A program made the position numbers and the translations under genes. From NCBI GenBank assembly GCA_029706075.1, contig JAINUG010000026.1:2153001-2217000 (forward strand): a stretch of DNA of 64,000 nucleotides, in the 5' to 3' direction. This DNA is from Aldrovandia affinis (taxonomy: Eukaryota; Chordata; Actinopteri; Notacanthiformes; Halosauridae). Positions 23,718-35,300 of this stretch are shown in pieces. The notes under the pieces are model-generated. The model was not told the DNA's origin. It searched no databases and was given only the letters and a program-made list of their open reading frames with translations. Within the stretch, counting starts at the first letter, position 1. Each line of letters opens with the position of its first letter.

Positions 23718-23825
23718 TGTTACGCACCTGTGTTTCGCAGAGGACACATTCTCCAGGTGGAGCTGATTGACTGATTGTGATTGACACCCAACTGTGAACA
23801 CCTGCTTGCCTGATTGCCCTAGAGC

Positions 23826-23832
23826 ATAAAAG
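23826..23832 (+). promoter_or_regulatory. TATA-like box of the solo LTR
   Basis: ATAAAAG lies about 110 bp inside the LTR, in AGAGCATAAAAGCCGG, the usual position of a U3 promoter box. Confidence 0.55.
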
Positions 23833-24719
23833 CCGGACTATGCCAGCCCCTTTGTCCTAGCTCCTGTTTTGGAAGACTGTTTAGATTGCTTATAGACTGT
23901 GATCCGCTGGCCTGCTCTGGGGTGCCCTGGGGTACCCCAAGTGGGTACTGTGGGAAGACAGGATGTCGGCAGTGGGCAGGAGGGTGAGAGTGTTAACTCC
24001 TGCCCGACTGTTTCACAAGTTTAGAGGTAGGGTTGGGGAAAGGGTAAGAATGGACAGGGTGGCACATGGGAAGGGTTGGGTGTGGGAGCATTGGGAGCCT
24101 TTGGGCCGTTTGTTTTGATGTGTGTTTTTTTTGGTTGTGTTTTGTTCTGTTGAAAGGTGTGCACTGTGGTATGGATAATGTTTTGTGTGTATTTTTTCTG
24201 TATTGCGTGGTTGTGTCTTGGTTTAGTTTGCTTGTGTCTTGTGTCGGAGTGTTGTGTTGGTTTTGTGTGTTTTCTTGTATTGTGGAATTTGTCTTGGTGG
24301 AATTTGCGTGTCATGTGTTGAGAATGTTGTTTTTTGGTTTTGTGGGGTTTTTTGTATTGTGCCGAGAGTGGCTTTGCTTTGAAAAAATGATGTCATGGTT
24401 TATTTAATTTAAAAAATAGACGAATTGTGTGCCGTGTGTGTAGGTTGCGGTTGCAGTTGCGGTTGTATGTACAGAGTTTTCTTTGTTTTGCCACCTTATT
24501 AGGAAAGCGTAGATCAGAGTAGGGAAGCAGCTTCCCAGAAGACTCACTCTTTTTCCTTTTGCCCCGGTAGTGAGGGATAGGAGATCTTGTTACTAGGATA
24601 GGAGTAGCATAGCTGTCTCTCGCTGTTTTGCCTAACCTGTAGCCTTACGTTTATGTCAGGTACGTTGTTCTGTTTGTGATTGCTTGTCTCCTCTTGTTTG
24701 ATTTTTGTAGATGTGTTGT

Positions 24720-24725
24720 AATAAA
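24720..24725 (+). terminator. Polyadenylation signal of the solo LTR
   Basis: AATAAA in TTGTAATAAACATTTGTTGC lies about 85 bp before the LTR end, fitting an R/U5 boundary. Confidence 0.6.
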
Positions 24726-24814
24726 CATTTGTTGCACTACTTATTTTGAGTGTTTTTTGGTTGCCTGGTGGCCTTGGTGTTGTGTCCGGTGTTCCCCGGT
24801 TATTGTAACAAGGG

Positions 24815-25828
24815 TGAATTTTAAGATGTAACAAGGGGAGCCAAGACACCACAACTAAGTTGTTAGGTTCCTGCCCTAATGTAACTGTTGGATTGGGGGG
24901 GTTAGGGTCCCATGTTTGTTAGACACAGGGTCAATGGTGTCAACAATAACTGAAAGCTTATTTTCCCAGAATTTTTTACATTGGGGCTGTGGAAAAACTC
25001 CATTCTTGTCAGTGGCTACAGCTTAGGGTGGCCAATGGCCTGGACATCCCATATATTGGCTACTTGGAGCTCAATGTTGAGGTCTTTAGCAAGGTAATCC
25101 CAAAGCGTGGCATTTTGGTTGTTAGATCTCCCTAACGCTTTGTCAAAGCAAAAGGTTCCAGGTGTCTTGGCATGAATGTCATTAGGGGATGTTATAACAA
25201 GTTGTTCAGACAGTATGATCATACTGGTTCTGTGTGGCTCAGTAGGTAGAGTAGGTAGAGCACAGCGTTGACAATGTTGACAACGCTTAGGTTGTGGGTT
25301 CGATCCCCACTGGGACCACATATACTGAAAAATGTATGCATTCAATACTGTAAGTCTCTTTGGATAAAATCGTCCGCTAAATGGCATATATTATATTATA
25401 CTCTGAGTGAAATTTGCTCCAATGAAGCAATTTTCTCACCCATGGCAGGAAGTTTTGCAGCAGTGCCATCAGGCCCAAGTCACACAGCCTGTCATAGTGT
25501 ATGAGCAAGGGGTAGTAGGGTCTTTTGTGTGCCTCGTGGCACTGAAGTTGATGGCAACTGCATGCTCCTAACAACATTTTGAGCCTTGTGAGGTGGTAGT
25601 TGTGCCTCCTAGAGGTGGTTTACCTGCTGATCTATTCATATCCCCAGCTCAAGTGACTTGAGGCACAGCCTACATACTCATAGTTAAAGTAGGAGTTACA
25701 TATGTTTTGCTTTGCCCATGCAGTGTTATTGGCACCCTGAGTCAGGCACCTATCGTGAGTTTGCCAGTAGGCATTACTGAGATTAGTGAGGGGGTTTCTG
25801 CCACAGTTTCTTCTCAGGTTGCCACATA
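24815..25828 (+). pseudogene. Ty3/gypsy-type aspartic protease region, broken
   Basis: The catalytic motif LLDTGSMVS is at about 24916-24942. A frameshifted continuation reads VANGLDIPYIGYLEL near 25029 and VIPKRGILVV near 25092, then KQKVPGVL near 25148. These are the blocks that follow DTG in retroelement proteases. The relic is interrupted by a SINE at 25227-25391 and then resumes with PPRGGLPADLFISPAQV near 25609-25660 and a segment ending VSLPVGITE near 25757. Stops are present throughout. No reverse transcriptase follows because a Tc1 fragment abuts at 25829. The protease belongs with the gag at 22929-23717 by order and similar decay. Confidence 0.75.
25227..25391 (+). mobile_element. 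tRNA-derived SINE inserted in the protease relic
   Basis: The head TGTGGCTCAGTAGGTAGAG (A box) and GGTTCGATCCCCACTGGGAC (near 25298, B box plus acceptor-like stem) is close to a real tRNA in outline. It is followed by the tail GTAAGTCTCTTTGGATAAAA near 25350. The tail is the same type as in the SINE at 16927-17140, although the heads differ. Two tiny internal tandem duplications (GTAGGTAGA, and GTTGACAAT/GTTGACAAC) disturb the D-arm and anticodon regions, so it is not a working tRNA gene. Confidence 0.8.
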
Positions 25829-26110
25829 TTAATAAACAGCTGATTTTATTCTGAAATGATCAGAATCACTACAATTGAACACAAGGCCAATTAACTTAGT
25901 GTGTGATCTGGAAGGTGATTGGTTACCCCTAGGATAGTTTACAATTGCTATGATGTGGGGCGTAGACTTAAGAAATTGAGATTGTTTTGCACTTTGAAGT
26001 TGTAGGGTAAAATGTGTAATTAAAAGTGGAAACATTTGTCTGACTTACTGTGTTTTAAGTTCAGGCTGTAAAACAACAAAAGGTGGAATTTGAGACAGGG
26101 TGTAGACTTT
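25829..26110 (-). mobile_element. Tc1-type transposon fragment, left end only
   Basis: The complement of this segment aligns along its length with 39075-39365: both contain TACACCCTG, TTTTACAGCCTGAA-like text, AATTGTAAACTA, GGGGTAAC, CTTCCAGATCACACAC and AGAATAAAATCAGCTGTT. It is therefore the untranslated left end of the same Tc1 subfamily in opposite orientation. No transposase codons remain. Confidence 0.75.
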
Positions 26111-26559
26111 AAAGGGGCACTGTACATAAATATACTGCTGCTTAGACACAAACTGAGGCCATGTAGCAAGGTAATTATTTTACTCTGGGGGAATTCTGCA
26201 TGACTGTGCCTTACAGAATTTGCACCAAATTTATTTTACCCACAGGATGTCACTTTTCCCTGCAGAATTTGATCATTTTTGACCCCCATAATAGCAATGA
26301 GAACACATCAGTAAGTGACGATAGTGAGTTGCCTGTCTAATATCCGTGATTCACATTTGTACTGTTACAAATCCAGTGAACATAAAGAAAAAATACAAGT
26401 AATATTTGTCCAATATTTGTAGCAAGGCCCTTGTAACAAATTCGTAGGACATTATCTTTATTGGAAATTACAAACACATTGATTTGCTAGCTATATATGT
26501 GTGTAGCATGTTTTGAAAATGATTCTGGAAGTGAAGTGACAGTCTAAGTTTCTGAAATA

Positions 26560-27644
26560 CACTATATGGCCAAAAGTCAGTGGACACCTGACCATCACAC
26601 CTATATGAGCTTGTTGGACATCCCATTCCAAAACCATGGGCATTAATATGGAGTTGGACCCCCCTTTGCGGCTATGACAGCTGCCACTCGTCTGGGAAGG
26701 CTTTCCACAAGATTTTGGAGTGTGTCTGTGGGAATTTGTGCCCATTCAGCCAAAAGAGCATCTGTGAGGTCAGGCACTGATGTTGGATGGGAAGGCCTGG
26801 CTCGCATTCAGCGTTCTAATTCCTCCCAAAGGTGTTTAATGGGGTTGAGGTCAGGGCTCTGTGCAGGCCAATCGAGTTCCTCCACACCAAACTCATCTAA
26901 CCATGTCTTCATGGACCTCGCTTTGTGCACAGGGGCACAGTAATGCTGGAACACCAAAGGGCCTTCCCCAAACTGTTGCCACAAAGTTGGAAGCGCCCAA
27001 TTGGCTAAGATGTCTTCATATCCTCTAGCATTAAGAATACCCTTCACTGGAACTAAGGGGCCTATCCCAAACCCTGAGAAACAGCCCCAGACCATTATCC
27101 CTCCTCCACCAAACTTTACAGTAGGCACTATGCATTCCAGAAGGTAGCGTTGCCATGGCTGCTCAGCCATGGAAACCCATTCCATGAAGCTCCCGACGCA
27201 CAGTTCTTGTGCTGATGGTGCTTCCAGAGGCAGTTTGGTACTCTGTAGTGAATGATGCAGCAGATGATAAGCGATTTTTACGCGCTATGCGCTTCAGCAC
27301 TCGTCGGCCCCGCTCTGTGAGTTTGCGTGGTCTACCACTTCGTGGCCGAGCTGTTGTTGCTCCTAGGCGCTTCCACTTCACAATAATAGCACTTACAGTT
27401 GACTGGGGCACATCTAGTAGGGCAGAAATTTCACGAACTGACTTGTGGCAAAGGTGGCATCCTATGAAAGTGCCGTGTTTAAAGTCACTGAGCTCTTTAC
27501 GAACCATTCTGAATTCTAAATGTTTGTCTGTGGAAATTGCATGGCTATGTGCTGGATTTTATGCACCTGTTGGCAATGGGTGTGGCTGAAACACCTGAAC
27601 TCAATAATTAGTAGGGGTGTCCACTGACTTTTGGTCATATAGTG
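26560..27644 (-). mobile_element. Tc1-like transposon with TA duplication, inactive
   Basis: The termini are CACTATATGGCCAAAAGTCA at 26560 and its near-perfect complement ending at 27644, with TA on both sides (26558-26559 and 27645-27646). The length of 1085 bp is slightly short because of an internal deletion in the transposase. The coding strand is minus. Sequence is well preserved at the ends. Confidence 0.92.
26643..27507 (-). pseudogene. Tc1 transposase with all three catalytic positions lost
   Basis: From the ATG at 27507 (MVRKELSDFKHGTFIG) a paired-type helix-turn-helix is intact: SVREISALLDVPQSTVSAII, the GRPRK AT-hook-like linker, and a second helix set ending [12 protein letters not shown]. 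Then comes a deletion and frame change near 27170-27185, removing the region around the first catalytic aspartate. The core resumes at [23 protein letters not shown]. The second catalytic position reads [10 protein letters not shown] (Tyr where Asp is expected). The third reads NPIKHLW (Lys where Glu is expected). A stop follows ELER near 26805, and the remaining frame ends KGGPTPY at 26643. DNA binding could be preserved in principle, but cleavage could not. Confidence 0.88.
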
Positions 27645-27646
27645 TA

Positions 27647-28999
27647 TGTGACTATTAAAAACATGTAGCCTTACCAATAGAATAGCCAATGAAGACACTA
27701 TATTCTGGAAAGGTTTACACATTTTCTATTTGCAAATGACAGTGTAAACTGTTGTTATACAGTAGTTCCCAATGAACATAGCTGTGCAACAGCTTTAATT
27801 TTTGGTTTGAAAAACTGTGAAAACAATGTATAATTGGGACATTCGTGCCTGTTGACTAATCAACGATGTTAAAAGGGAAATTAAGTAAATGCTAATCAAG
27901 ATGTACCTAAATGGCATTTTTGAGCATTTATGCAAGACTTCAGACCCGATTCCATGGAATCAATGCTTAGTAGACAAAGCATTCTCTCTGCATCTCTTCT
28001 CTGTTCATGGGTCACATATTACAGGAGTCACAGATGTAATATTGAAAGCAATATTTTCTCATAAGGTGTAATGTTATGGCTACATTTTACAAAAGTTACA
28101 GCACTTAAGAGGCCAGCTGGGTATAAAAGGGCCCCACAGCTCATATCTATGTTATTCAGATCACTCTCTTTAATAAGAGTCTGACCTTGGACAATCCTTG
28201 GATACTAAACCTGGAGGAGATAAAGTTCCCTACAAACCCAGAAGCACAGGCTGTATTGAGGTCACGCATTCCCCTAATGACTCAATGAAAGGAACTAGAA
28301 CTGCTCCTTTTGGCTCATCCTTGGCATTTCCCTTTTTAGTACTTTATTGTGACTTTTACACCAGGTTCAGACAAAAATAAATACATCAGCTAGGAACACT
28401 TTCTGACTTTATTGAGTAAACAATTTGTGTAGTAAATAGCCCAGGATCAGGAGGCAAGGCCAGTGTACAAAGTATGTGCTGACACACTGACCTCTGTTCT
28501 TCTCTGGCAGCATTACTTTATTAAATGAAAAGTGCTTCAACCACCACAGGTCTTCTGTTTCGGAGGGCACATGACTTCAGATTATATTTTTATTAAGGAA
28601 AGCACCACTGTTTCCTAACCCAGGGAATATATATTGTAGACACTTCTTTCATGATTGATGTATGGTGTATCTGTCAAGCGCAAGCACTTCAGACAGGCTG
28701 AAAGTGTCCAAATAGCAATTTTCCATGCATTTAATAGGCTTTCTAATGTTTTATGATTCAGGAAAAGTATACATCTGATTTTAAGCTCACACTGCAATAA
28801 CTCTGCCTGTATCTGTCCAATATGCAGGTGGAGAGAAGCTAACCCCAATGGGAAATACCTTGTTGCAAAACAGGAATTAGAATTTGCCTGGCAACCATTT
28901 GGGATCTTTCTTCTGATGGGGCCTTCAGGAGTTCAAGGTTTAAAAATATGTTTTATTTCCACATCGATCATCATTCTAAATCCAGGTTTAAAACTCAGG
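27647..28999. other. No gene recognised
   Basis: AT-rich, apparently unique DNA. A TATA-like TATAAAAG at 28122 is isolated and not attached to a reading frame. Confidence 0.5.
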
Positions 29000-29310
29000 C
29001 GTTGGCTTATTGAGCCCTTGTCAGACCCAATGCTCCAACAGGGCCTCTTCTAACTCTGGTTGCTTGGCAGTTCCACTGGGTCTTTCCTCCTCTCCACCCT
29101 GATCCCACAGTGGTGGAATGAGACTGGACTAGTCAGGACTGCAGTGTAACTATCAGCCTTTAAGCATAGGCTGAAAACCTACTCTGCCTACTCTGTTTGG
29201 TACTAGTAGTTATCCTAATTATTTTGTCTTGGTGTTGTTTGCCATATTTCCATATTGGCCATGGAGGACACTTTAGCATCTCACAAATAAATCAATGTAA
29301 ATGTATTTTA
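29000..29310 (+). mobile_element. LINE 3'-end relic (CR1/Rex1/L2 group)
   Basis: In the plus-strand reading near 29106-29190, PQWWNETGLVRTAV and, after a stop, SAFKHRLKTYS resemble the extreme C-terminus of CR1/L2/Rex1 ORF2 proteins. The 3' UTR ends with CAAATAAATCAATGTAAATG. No upstream RT is present, so this is a heavily 5'-truncated copy. The exact family is uncertain. Confidence 0.5.
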
Positions 29311-32300
29311 AAGCATTTATAGGCTGAAGAGTACCAGATGTTACCAGGGTTCATAGGCACGTTTTCCTTTAACATTGGGATCATATTCTAGCTAACTATG
29401 AGCAAATATTTTATCTGGCCAGTCGGATGATAAATCAAAGATAAAATAGAACGTTAATCACCCTAGAGGTTTCTCTGGCAGCTATTTGGCAGTGATTTTG
29501 CTAGTAGGTAACATTGTGTCATGTGTCATTTAGGGTGCCTTCCAGGTCTTACAATTGATGCTACTGAATCCCACTGGATCATAATCATGTAAAAACAGAT
29601 GTGGCATTGACACCTGACTTTTATGGTCTACATTAGTCTTTGTGATATAGGATGTTTTCAAGGTCCATGTGACAATAGCCTATTCATTGTCTATGTATTG
29701 CTGAATGTAATGTCTGATCATCTATCCACTGAGGCCTCAGGTTTGAAAGTCTCTCTCTGTATAAGCATGTTGCAGATATCGTATGAGAGGGCAGTCACAG
29801 CAAGATGGCAGTGTAACCATAAAACTATTCCTAGTGCTCAATTAAGCCCCAATATCACTGCTTTTGCTTCCCGTCACTTTCCTCTATTCTGCATATGAGA
29901 AGAATGTGATGAACTCTGTTATTAGTGTCCTGTATTCTTCCCATGCTGTAGGGAATTGTGCCAACTCTTTTCTGACTGACGAAACCAAAGTTCACAATGA
30001 GGACAAAGTTGGCTGGGTTTAGCACACAGACATACAGTATCTATTACACTCAAAAACTGACCTGCCTGTTGCTGAATTTTTATTTAGTCCTCAATGTAGT
30101 AAATAGGCCATATAATAATGTGAGGGCAATTACATCTCTCAGCATGAACAACCTCTGTACTCTTAACTTGAGGCTAACTTTGTTATCTGGACTCATAGAG
30201 AAGGATTTTAGGTGGAACAGATGGGAGAAAGCCAATGGGGTAGAAAGATTTTCAGCAAAATGAACTTTAATGCTTTTTAAAACCATCCTTGAAACCTGGC
30301 CTTTTGAGACCACCTAAACTTTTCACTGCCTCATTCACTGAGAGTTCAAAACCATGAATGAATTAATACTTGACTATCCGATCTGGGAAATATAGCTACC
30401 TGGGAATTTTAGAAACATAATTAATTTATCAGATTTATTGTGTGTGTATGTCTGTCACCTGATTTTTTCAAAAGTATATTTTATTGAATTAGTTTTTCAC
30501 AATATGCCAAACTTGAAGCTGCTGAATGCTTTGAAGGGTTCCAAGGCTATAAAACAATTATTTCAAAAGGGAAAAAATGCAAAGCAGTTTGTGCAGTCAA
30601 TGTACTCGGAATGCAATGGTAATCTAACTGCCTTTCACAACGTTCAGAACATTGAGTGTTCATGGAGCATTATAAAATGGATAATTCCGGTCCTGGATGC
30701 TGATTGGTCAGCCAGACTTCCTGGCAGTGCCAATATTCATGAATAGAATGTTCGTACATCATTTTAATATCATTGCGCCTTCCACTAACAAACATCCTTG
30801 ATATGGAATATTTTAAGCTGTCAATCATAATAAAAATGTCGAATTTTAAAATCTCATTCAGCTGCCTTCTCATTCAATTTCCAGTCTGAGCATCTCCCAG
30901 GGTCTTTAGATCAGATACCTAACTAAGATATAGTAATTTAAGTCTTTTTAATATTTTTGTTTCATATAACATTTATTATTATTACTGACCACCCATTAAA
31001 CTAACTTACACTATTTAACTGGCTACATAGTTGTCATTAGTTATCTATTTAAAATAGTGATTATTAGATTCTTCATTTAAATGTCATGTTTTTGTTTCTG
31101 TGTTTTCCTTAATGTATTTGTGTTCGGCACTCTGCGGTCACGGTAAAATGCATGGGTTAATGTAGTTCCAAAGTAAGAGGTGGCTGCAATTGTGGTGGGT
31201 GATCTTCATTTCATACTTCCCAGTTAAGATTCCTGTGAATCTAACAGGTACTATCAAAAAGTGATCCAGATAAACAGTGTGTTAAAGGTACTGAATTTGC
31301 ACAGATGAACTCTGCATTAAAGAGCCTGTATATCAAGGTTTTGGGGAGGCTTTAGCCCCTCTGTCTTTCATCTCAGCCCCCCTGAAAATGTTTAGTCATT
31401 CTTTTATAAAAAAACATTTTAACTTATCTATTTACTCTATAAATAATATCTATTTAAAAAAATACCACAGATAGAGAGTGGTATTTCAATTTGAGACGAC
31501 CACCATTGTGGTGTTTTTGTTTTGGGGAATGTAACAGTAAATTAATAAAAAATGTAGGCTTGTGCTTTGCATGTGTACATCTCACATTCTCATTGGGGGC
31601 TGTGTCCCACTAAAGGTCAAATCCTAGAATTGCCCCTGGTACACAGCAGTATTTGATTTCTCAGCTCAGAAAAAAATGCAAATTCAGAAGGACAAGCACG
31701 TACAGGTGCAAACAAATCACATCCACAAACAAACATTTTCAAATGTCTGAACCCTTTCTGAGTGGCATCAGCATCCTTTGAACTACTGAGTCTTTATTTT
31801 CTCATTCACAATGAGGACAGCACAGGGTAAAACCCATCTCAGCATTTGTTTCACTTCCCTCACTAATAAAACCATACATAGCCATCCGGGTGGTTTATCA
31901 ATGTGCATCCCTGTTCTATTGCTGATTTACATGCACATTTTTACAATCTGTGTCCAGAAACAACAGGATATTAGGCTGCCCCTGCAGGGGATATGTTTCA
32001 TTTAATCCATATTAGAACTACACATATTTTGGTTTTGTTTAAACAGATAAGGTGTACAGTTAAAGCATTATAAACCAAAGTGCGTGAATGGGAACCCCAG
32101 ATATTGGTATTACCATGCATAGACTCATTCTGTTGATCGCATTCTTGTTTGGTTGGTTTGTTTTCATGCTGTCCTGAGGACTGTGCAAATGAAAGACAGC
32201 ATTGCATACTAACGTGTATTCAGTGAGGCAGACATCAGAGAGAGGGGTTTACTGCTACCTACAGGGCAACAGGGGAATGTATTTTTTTCTCTGTTTCTCT

Positions 32301-35300
32301 CTCACACAACTAAGGGGCATAGATCAGAAGGCATTTGACAGGCTGGACAAGCTTTTCCTAGTCAGGAATGTAGAGGTAGAGCATTTAGGTAGGGGCATAT
32401 GTTATAACATACAGTATGTGAAACTTCGGAAGGCATTCTCAAAGTTAAAAATGTCCTCACAAGTCCTTTACCAGTCCCCAGATGGATCAGACAGAGGCGC
32501 CTCTTTTAGGGGCTGCTGTACGCTCTGTTCCGACGAGTCATGACCTCAGGGGTTCTTGGGTCTGTCAAACACATCATACAAGGATGATGAAAAGACAGAG
32601 GGACTTTTTGAGTGATGGCCTCTGCTTGTATTAACTATAACAAATCTGACAAACAGTGGGAGAGTGGAAAGGGAGAGCACCCCTGATCAAACCACGTCCA
32701 GTGGAACAGACTGGACCTTTCTTTGGAGGTGATTTTTTAAATATTTTATATTTTTCTCGCCAATGTAGAATCACCAGTAGTGTCTCTGAAGTGGCCACTG
32801 TTCAACCTGTACCCGTACGCACTTTTCTGATGCACTTGCTTGCGAGCCAGCGCCTATTTTACACTCTGTGGGACACACTGTACTGTACTCGCGTATCTGA
32901 TGAGAAGTGTGTCTCTTACTGATGAAAACCTCCCCCAGGAGCCATGCATTTATGAGGAAGAACTGAGAAGGTGTGGAGTGCAAAGCTAAGGCTGGACTCC
33001 AGAGGGAGGGTCCTAATGAAAAAACACCTAACAGCCTCAATACTGGGGCATAAAATTCCTCAGGTGTATAGAGAGATACAGCAGAATGGTAAGAAGGTGA
33101 CCATTGGCTAAATTGATGTGTTACATTTACTTGTTTCAGTGGCAGAGTAGGGCCGGGGTTGGTTTACCTATACAGCAGGATGGCCTCCCTTTGATACTGT
33201 TCCCTAGCTTTAAATTGCTTGTGAAAATCGTGTTCACATCTTGTGAAAAACAGTGGGAGGATGCTCAGGCAAAGGCATTTTTGTGCATGTTGCACAGTGG
33301 GGCTAATAGGGGAAAGGCGGATTATTGTGAGGTTTTGTTAGAGAAGGCTCTCTTCTTCAATCCAATTTTCTCCACTTCAGGTTTCACCCCCAGTTTTTTG
33401 TTTTTTTGTTTTTTTTGCTTCTGCCAAGATGGGAGTCAGTAGTTTCTGGCACCTGATCGATTTCAGGAGCTTCAGGTGGAGGGCTGGGGATGAATTGGCT
33501 GTGCAAATTGCTATTCACTCTGTGAGAACAGTCAAGAATATTATGGAGGGGTTTAATAATACACTTTCCCATGAGAACTCAGATTACATCTCTCAGGTTT
33601 TGGAGGGTCGGTGAATGCCAGAGGGTGCCTTGATCTGAGGGTTAATCCTTTGGAGCATGAGGCAAGTACAGAAGCAGTGCATATATTAAAATTGAATGGT
33701 TTAAAGGATCTGCTTTTTTAAACTGCAGGGTTGAAAAGAAAAAAAACATTCTACCAACTTTGTGTTAAAGCACTTTCTATAGAGCAGCTTCCCAGAGTTC
33801 CCCGATGCAGGGTGGAGGGAAGCGTACATTTAAGAAGTAGTCTTACAAAACTTCACAAACAAATATGAAACACAAATGGACTAATGACTATAAAAACTCT
33901 TTTTTTCATGCTTGCAACTGATGGCATCTATGACAAAGCTGCATGACCTTTTAATAGCTGTTTTCAAAAAGCTGTATTTATAAATAACCTTTGTTCAGCA
34001 AACAACAGATTAGTTGGTTATAATTGTTTAACAATGTGCCATTGCCCTCCAGAAATGTGTGCTTGTGTACCTTTGATTGTCATAACAGCGACAATATAAT
34101 TGCATTTTAAATGTTTAGTAGCTAAGGCAGTAACCCAGAAGCCATGAACTGATTAAATATTGCTGATTAAACTGACTAAAGATTTATCCATTGTCAATTA
34201 AACCTCATTGGTTAACATTAGGCAGGAATTATACTTAATGCTTCAATTAGTCTGTTTTTCTTTTGTATACCTTTTATAGTCCATCATAATATGTTAAATA
34301 GAAAAAATATGAAGATTGAAAGGAACTGGTCATTTTGGTTATTTTGATTGCGCTAACAATCAAGTAAGCGGCTCTATTTCAATTTGTATTTGGTTTCATA
34401 TCCTTATTCTGCATGTTAGAGATCTGTGTATGGTACTTGTCTGATGTATGGGTTGGTGGCATATGCAGGGATGGAGGTGACTACTAGGGTTTATCACTTC
34501 CTCAGTCAAGCAGTGTTTTGATTTTTCACTTCATCTTGGTACCTCTGTGTTGATTTTGCTTCGTATGGGTTTTTAAAGCCAGTATGAGGCGCAGGTGTGC
34601 TCAATGAGGGTGTTGGGTGTTAGACAGAGGATAGACAGACACAGATAAACAAATTTTCAATCCCCTTTTTTGTATTTTTTCTTTTCTCTCAACTTGAAAT
34701 GCCAAATCATACTTGTAAGCCCCTATCATTACTGAAACATCCTTCGTCAATTCGGGAGAGGCACACATTCCGGTTCAAACCATTGCCAGATGTTGATTCT
34801 TTTCACTCTGCAGTCCACCAGCTGCATCACCACTGTGCAGTCATTGCTACACTGGAAGAGTGCACTTCATGCGTAGCTGGTGCAGGCAGACTGCAGACAC
34901 CAGAAGAGTTTATCTTGCATGATGAGATGGAGAGAATCCCGCTAAAGCTTTCCCTCCATGGGTGATGCGACCCTGTTGGGTTTGCAGGCCTTTTTGGCTC
35001 TGGCAGGGTCAGAATACAATAAAGGCTTTAACATGCAAACAGAATGCAAATCATGCGTTAATAGATACCTTTTGTTCACACATAAATGCTTTAGTATCAA
35101 GTCCAGAAGAAATAAATGATCATCCTCTCCCAATATCTATACAATTTAGATGCAGAGAGCTGTTATAATTTACTGAAAATTTTTCATCTTAATCTTTCCA
35201 AATTGAATGAGCCTAAAACTGTTGACTTTGACTAATTTCTCTCCCATGCAGAAGTGCGGGTTCTGCCAGGTCCAGACAGAATTAGCTGTTTCCTGTTCTG

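Larger units (their letters stand above)
23718..24810 (+). mobile_element. Solo LTR inserted between gag and protease
   Basis: The block starts TGTTACGCAC and ends TTGTAACA, with TGTTAC/GTAACA as inverted termini. It contains a TATA-like ATAAAAG at 23826 and a polyadenylation signal at 24720 in the expected order. AGGG flanks both sides (23714-23717 and 24811-24814), a short target duplication. The body is strongly G/T-rich at 24060-24380. The bases on either side resume the gag-to-protease order of an older element, which means a solo LTR and not that element's own LTR. A second TGTAACA at 24825-24831 gives an alternative right end. Confidence 0.65.

Noticed and set aside
24066-24407. 113-codon frame rich in F, V, C and W
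   Set aside because: Produced by GT-rich DNA inside the solo LTR; hydrophobicity reflects base composition, not a membrane protein.
25227-25320. tRNA gene
   Set aside because: A tRNA-like head with A and B boxes is present, but internal duplications distort the arms and it continues into a SINE tail.
28120-28130. TATA-box promoter (TATAAAAG)
   Set aside because: No reading frame, initiator or exon follows; isolated TATA matches are expected in AT-rich DNA.
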